This document shows, piece after piece, positions 62,628 through 64,000 of a stretch of DNA of 64,000 bases. This DNA is from Sphingomonas profundi. Lineage in GTDB: Bacteria; Pseudomonadota; Alphaproteobacteria; Sphingomonadales; Sphingomonadaceae. Under the pieces are notes generated by a model. The model worked only from the letters and a program-made list of their open reading frames with translations, had not been told where the DNA came from and did not search any database. The DNA lies in assembly GCF_009739515.1 (NCBI RefSeq), contig NZ_CP046535.1:4468501-4532500 (forward strand). Reading direction: 5' to 3'. Every line of letters begins with the position of its first letter. Position 1 is the stretch's first letter. Both the position numbers and the translations under genes were made by a program.

Positions 62628-63751
62628 CTGGTCGCTCCGTTGGTGTTGATGGCGTTCGCCTGCTCACGCGCGAGACGAGCGAGGGGTTCGATCAGTCTGC
62701 TTACCCGATCAGCAGTGATGGAAGACGCAGTCCGCTGCGCGGTCCGGAGCCGTATGCCGTACAGGATCGATGCAAGGCGGTAGATCGCGAAAACGACATA
62801 GAAGTCATAATGCGGCAAATCGCTGCGCCTGGCGTTTGCGCAATACTGGCTGAGATACTCATCTTCCGACGGGAGGCCGAATTTGGCGAGATCGAGACCG
62901 TACAGCCCGGTCAGATAGTCAGGCGGCATGCGGTAGATCATGGCATGATGGGCAAAATCAGCGAGCGGGTTGCCGATCGTCGAAAGCTCCCAATCGAGCA
63001 CCGCCGCTATCGTCGGCCCGGTCGGGTGAAAGATCATATTGTCGCAGCGGAAATCGCCGTGAATGAGCGCGATCTCCTCATCGTTCGGCAGGTTCGCTTT
63101 CAGCCAATCGGCTACCTGCGCGATGTCAGGCACCGCGCCGCACATCGTCTTCGTCGCTTCATAGGCCTCGGACCAACGACGCACCTGCCGTCCAACATAT
63201 CCTTGACCAGGACCGAAATCGCCAAGGCCGATGTCGTCGAACCTAACGTTGTGAAGATCCGCGATCGTGCGGTTCATAGCGGCAAAATACTGTCGGCGGC
63301 TGCCCGGCGCGACCATCGGCAGGCTCGTTTCCCAGAATATACGACCCTCGACGCGGTCCATCAGGTAGAAACTCGCGCCCGCGATCGACGCATCCTCGCA
63401 GATGCCATGGGTGCGAGGGACAGGGAAACCCACTTTGTGAAGGGCCTGTATCACGCGATATTCTCGGTCGATCGCGTGCGCGCCGGTCACGAGGCTTCCG
63501 ACCGGTTTCCGCCTCAAGACAAATGCGCGGCGCTCTGCTTCGACGAGAAAGGTCGGATTTGATTGTCCGCCGCGGAACTTACGGACTGCCGGCGTCCCCT
63601 CAAAGCCCGAGACATTCGCGCGCATCCAGGACGCGAGCGCCGCGACATCGAAACGATCATTGTCCGAAAGAGTGTGAATCAGCGTGCAATGTTGACCCCG
63701 TTCGGGGCTGATCGGCGTGCAAAATTGACCCCCCTGAACTGAGCGGTTCAC
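62624..63751 (-). CDS. Phosphotransferase (APH/ACAD10-11 kinase-like), 5' end replaced by IS21
   Basis: Kinase-fold protein with KFRGGQSNPTFLVEAERRAFVLRRKP (ATP-binding lysine), IHGDFRCDNMIFHP (H-x-D-x4-N) and LDWELSTIGNPLADFAHH, the pattern of the phosphotransferase domain in ACAD10/ACAD11 and bacterial homologues. The native frame seems to begin around 63672 with SDNDRFDVAAL; the first 26 codons from GTG 63751 lie within the IS21 end. Only a few native codons and the promoter were lost, so expression, if any, depends on the insertion sequence. Overlaps the epoxide hydrolase start by ATGA. Confidence 0.85.
   Translation of the reverse strand: MNRSVQGGQFCTPISPERGQHCTLIHTLSDNDRFDVAALASWMRANVSGFEGTPAVRKFRGGQSNPTFLVEAERRAFVLRRKPVGSLVTGAHAIDREYRVIQALHKVGFPVPRTHGICEDASIAGASFYLMDRVEGRIFWETSLPMVAPGSRRQYFAAMNRTIADLHNVRFDDIGLGDFGPGQGYVGRQVRRWSEAYEATKTMCGAVPDIAQVADWLKANLPNDEEIALIHGDFRCDNMIFHPTGPTIAAVLDWELSTIGNPLADFAHHAMIYRMPPDYLTGLYGLDLAKFGLPSEDEYLSQYCANARRSDLPHYDFYVVFAIYRLASILYGIRLRTAQRTASSITADRVSRLIEPLARLAREQANAINTNGATR
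63678..63732 (+). repeat. IS21 multiple terminal repeats
   Basis: Two direct 22-base copies, ATCAGCGTGCAATGTTGACC(CC) and ATCGGCGTGCAAAATTGACC(CC), with 19 of 22 identical positions, separated by 11 bases. They are likely transposase-binding sites. Confidence 0.8.
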
Positions 63752-63784
63752 GCCCGGCGCTTTGCGCAGGAGCGGTCGGGGAGA

Positions 63785-64000
63785 ATGCTGGTCGTGGAGA
63801 CGGTGGCGCGCATCCGGCGCGAGTTCTACGTCAAGGGTAAGAGCATCAAGGAGATCGTGCGCGACCTGCGGGTGTCGCGGAACACGGTGCGCAAGGTGCT
63901 GCGGTCCGGCGAGACGGACTTCTCCTACGAGCGGACGGTGCAGCCGCTGCCGAAGCTCGGGCCATGGTCGGCGGATCTCGAGCGGCTGCTGGAGGCCAAC
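63785..64000 (+). CDS. istA: IS21-family transposase IstA, 3'-truncated by window edge
   Basis: 72 codons visible from ATG 63785. VARIRREFYVKGKSIKEIVRDLRVSRNTVRKVLRS is the N-terminal helix-turn-helix of IstA, followed by the start of the linker (PKLGPWSADLERLLEAN). It would bind the terminal repeats and catalyse cut-and-paste with IstB, which must lie beyond the window. Confidence 0.93.
   Translation, partial: MLVVETVARIRREFYVKGKSIKEIVRDLRVSRNTVRKVLRSGETDFSYERTVQPLPKLGPWSADLERLLEAN

Larger units (their letters stand above)
63673..64000 (+). mobile_element. IS21-family insertion sequence, left end, runs off window
   Basis: Starts at TGTGAATCAGCG (about 63673) with two copies of a 22-base terminal repeat (63678-63699 and 63711-63732), followed by an istA gene at 63785. 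Multiple terminal repeats of this kind are typical of IS21. The right end is outside the window. It interrupts the 5' end of the phosphotransferase gene. Confidence 0.85.

Noticed and set aside
1-64000. CRISPR array, tRNA, rRNA, riboswitch
   Set aside because: No regularly spaced repeats, cloverleaf or conserved RNA motif was noticed when reading the sequence.

Overview
The window looks like part of a large, GC-rich catabolic island in a sphingomonad-type alphaproteobacterium (Sphingomonas, Novosphingobium, Sphingobium or a relative). This is inferred from two SusC-unrelated, plug-barrel TonB-dependent receptors with 'EIVVTA(Q/R)' plug starts, the mix of quinoprotein dehydrogenases, P450, EthD/NTF2-like small proteins and CoA-ester enzymes, and the habit of packing genes in ATGA/GTGA overlaps. 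No rRNA, tRNA or CRISPR was seen.

Layout. 1-7664 (+): 5'-truncated acyl-CoA ligase, OYE-type flavin reductase, thiolase, 17beta-HSD10-like SDR, enoyl-CoA hydratase and two tandem acyl-CoA dehydrogenases, closed by a strong bidirectional terminator. 7737-12396 (-): MDR reductase, second CoA ligase, EthD protein, NTF2-like protein, aldo/keto reductase. 12620-17758 (+): Zn alcohol dehydrogenase, small-molecule kinase, crotonase, quinone-reductase-like MDR, class III CoA-transferase. 18226-21622 (+): VOC protein, tyrosine-phosphatase-like protein, DUF2889-like protein, amidohydrolase. 22539-31577 (+): MaoC, two dimeric alpha/beta-barrel proteins, a molybdopterin oxidoreductase, NTF2-like protein, second OYE reductase, two SDRs, a quinohemoprotein with C-terminal cytochrome c. 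32832-42517 (+): aldehyde dehydrogenase, TonB receptor, kinase, ferredoxin, P450, epoxide hydrolase, AraC regulator, second phosphatase-like protein. 42553-59367: Zn alcohol dehydrogenase, split MaoC pair plus an unusual acyl-CoA dehydrogenase, Baeyer-Villiger-type monooxygenase, amidohydrolase, three SDRs, NTF2-like protein, membrane quinoprotein dehydrogenase, second TonB receptor and an unknown protein.

The right end (about 59.4-64.0 kb) is a scar: a decayed IS256-family element beside the C-terminal piece of an IS5-family transposase, then a second epoxide hydrolase and third kinase, the latter cut at its 5' end by an IS21-family element that runs off the window.

How it may work together (inference): TonB receptors import a hydrophobic, probably alicyclic or polycyclic substrate; P450/ferredoxin and monooxygenase oxidise it; epoxide hydrolases, alcohol and aldehyde dehydrogenases convert the products to acids; CoA ligases and a CoA-transferase activate these; dehydrogenases, MaoC/crotonase hydratases, SDRs and thiolase carry out beta-oxidation-like shortening. 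The repeated presence of small-molecule kinases and phosphatase-like proteins suggests phosphorylated intermediates, as in the LvaA/ACAD10-11 4-hydroxyacyl-CoA route. The substrate cannot be named from sequence alone.
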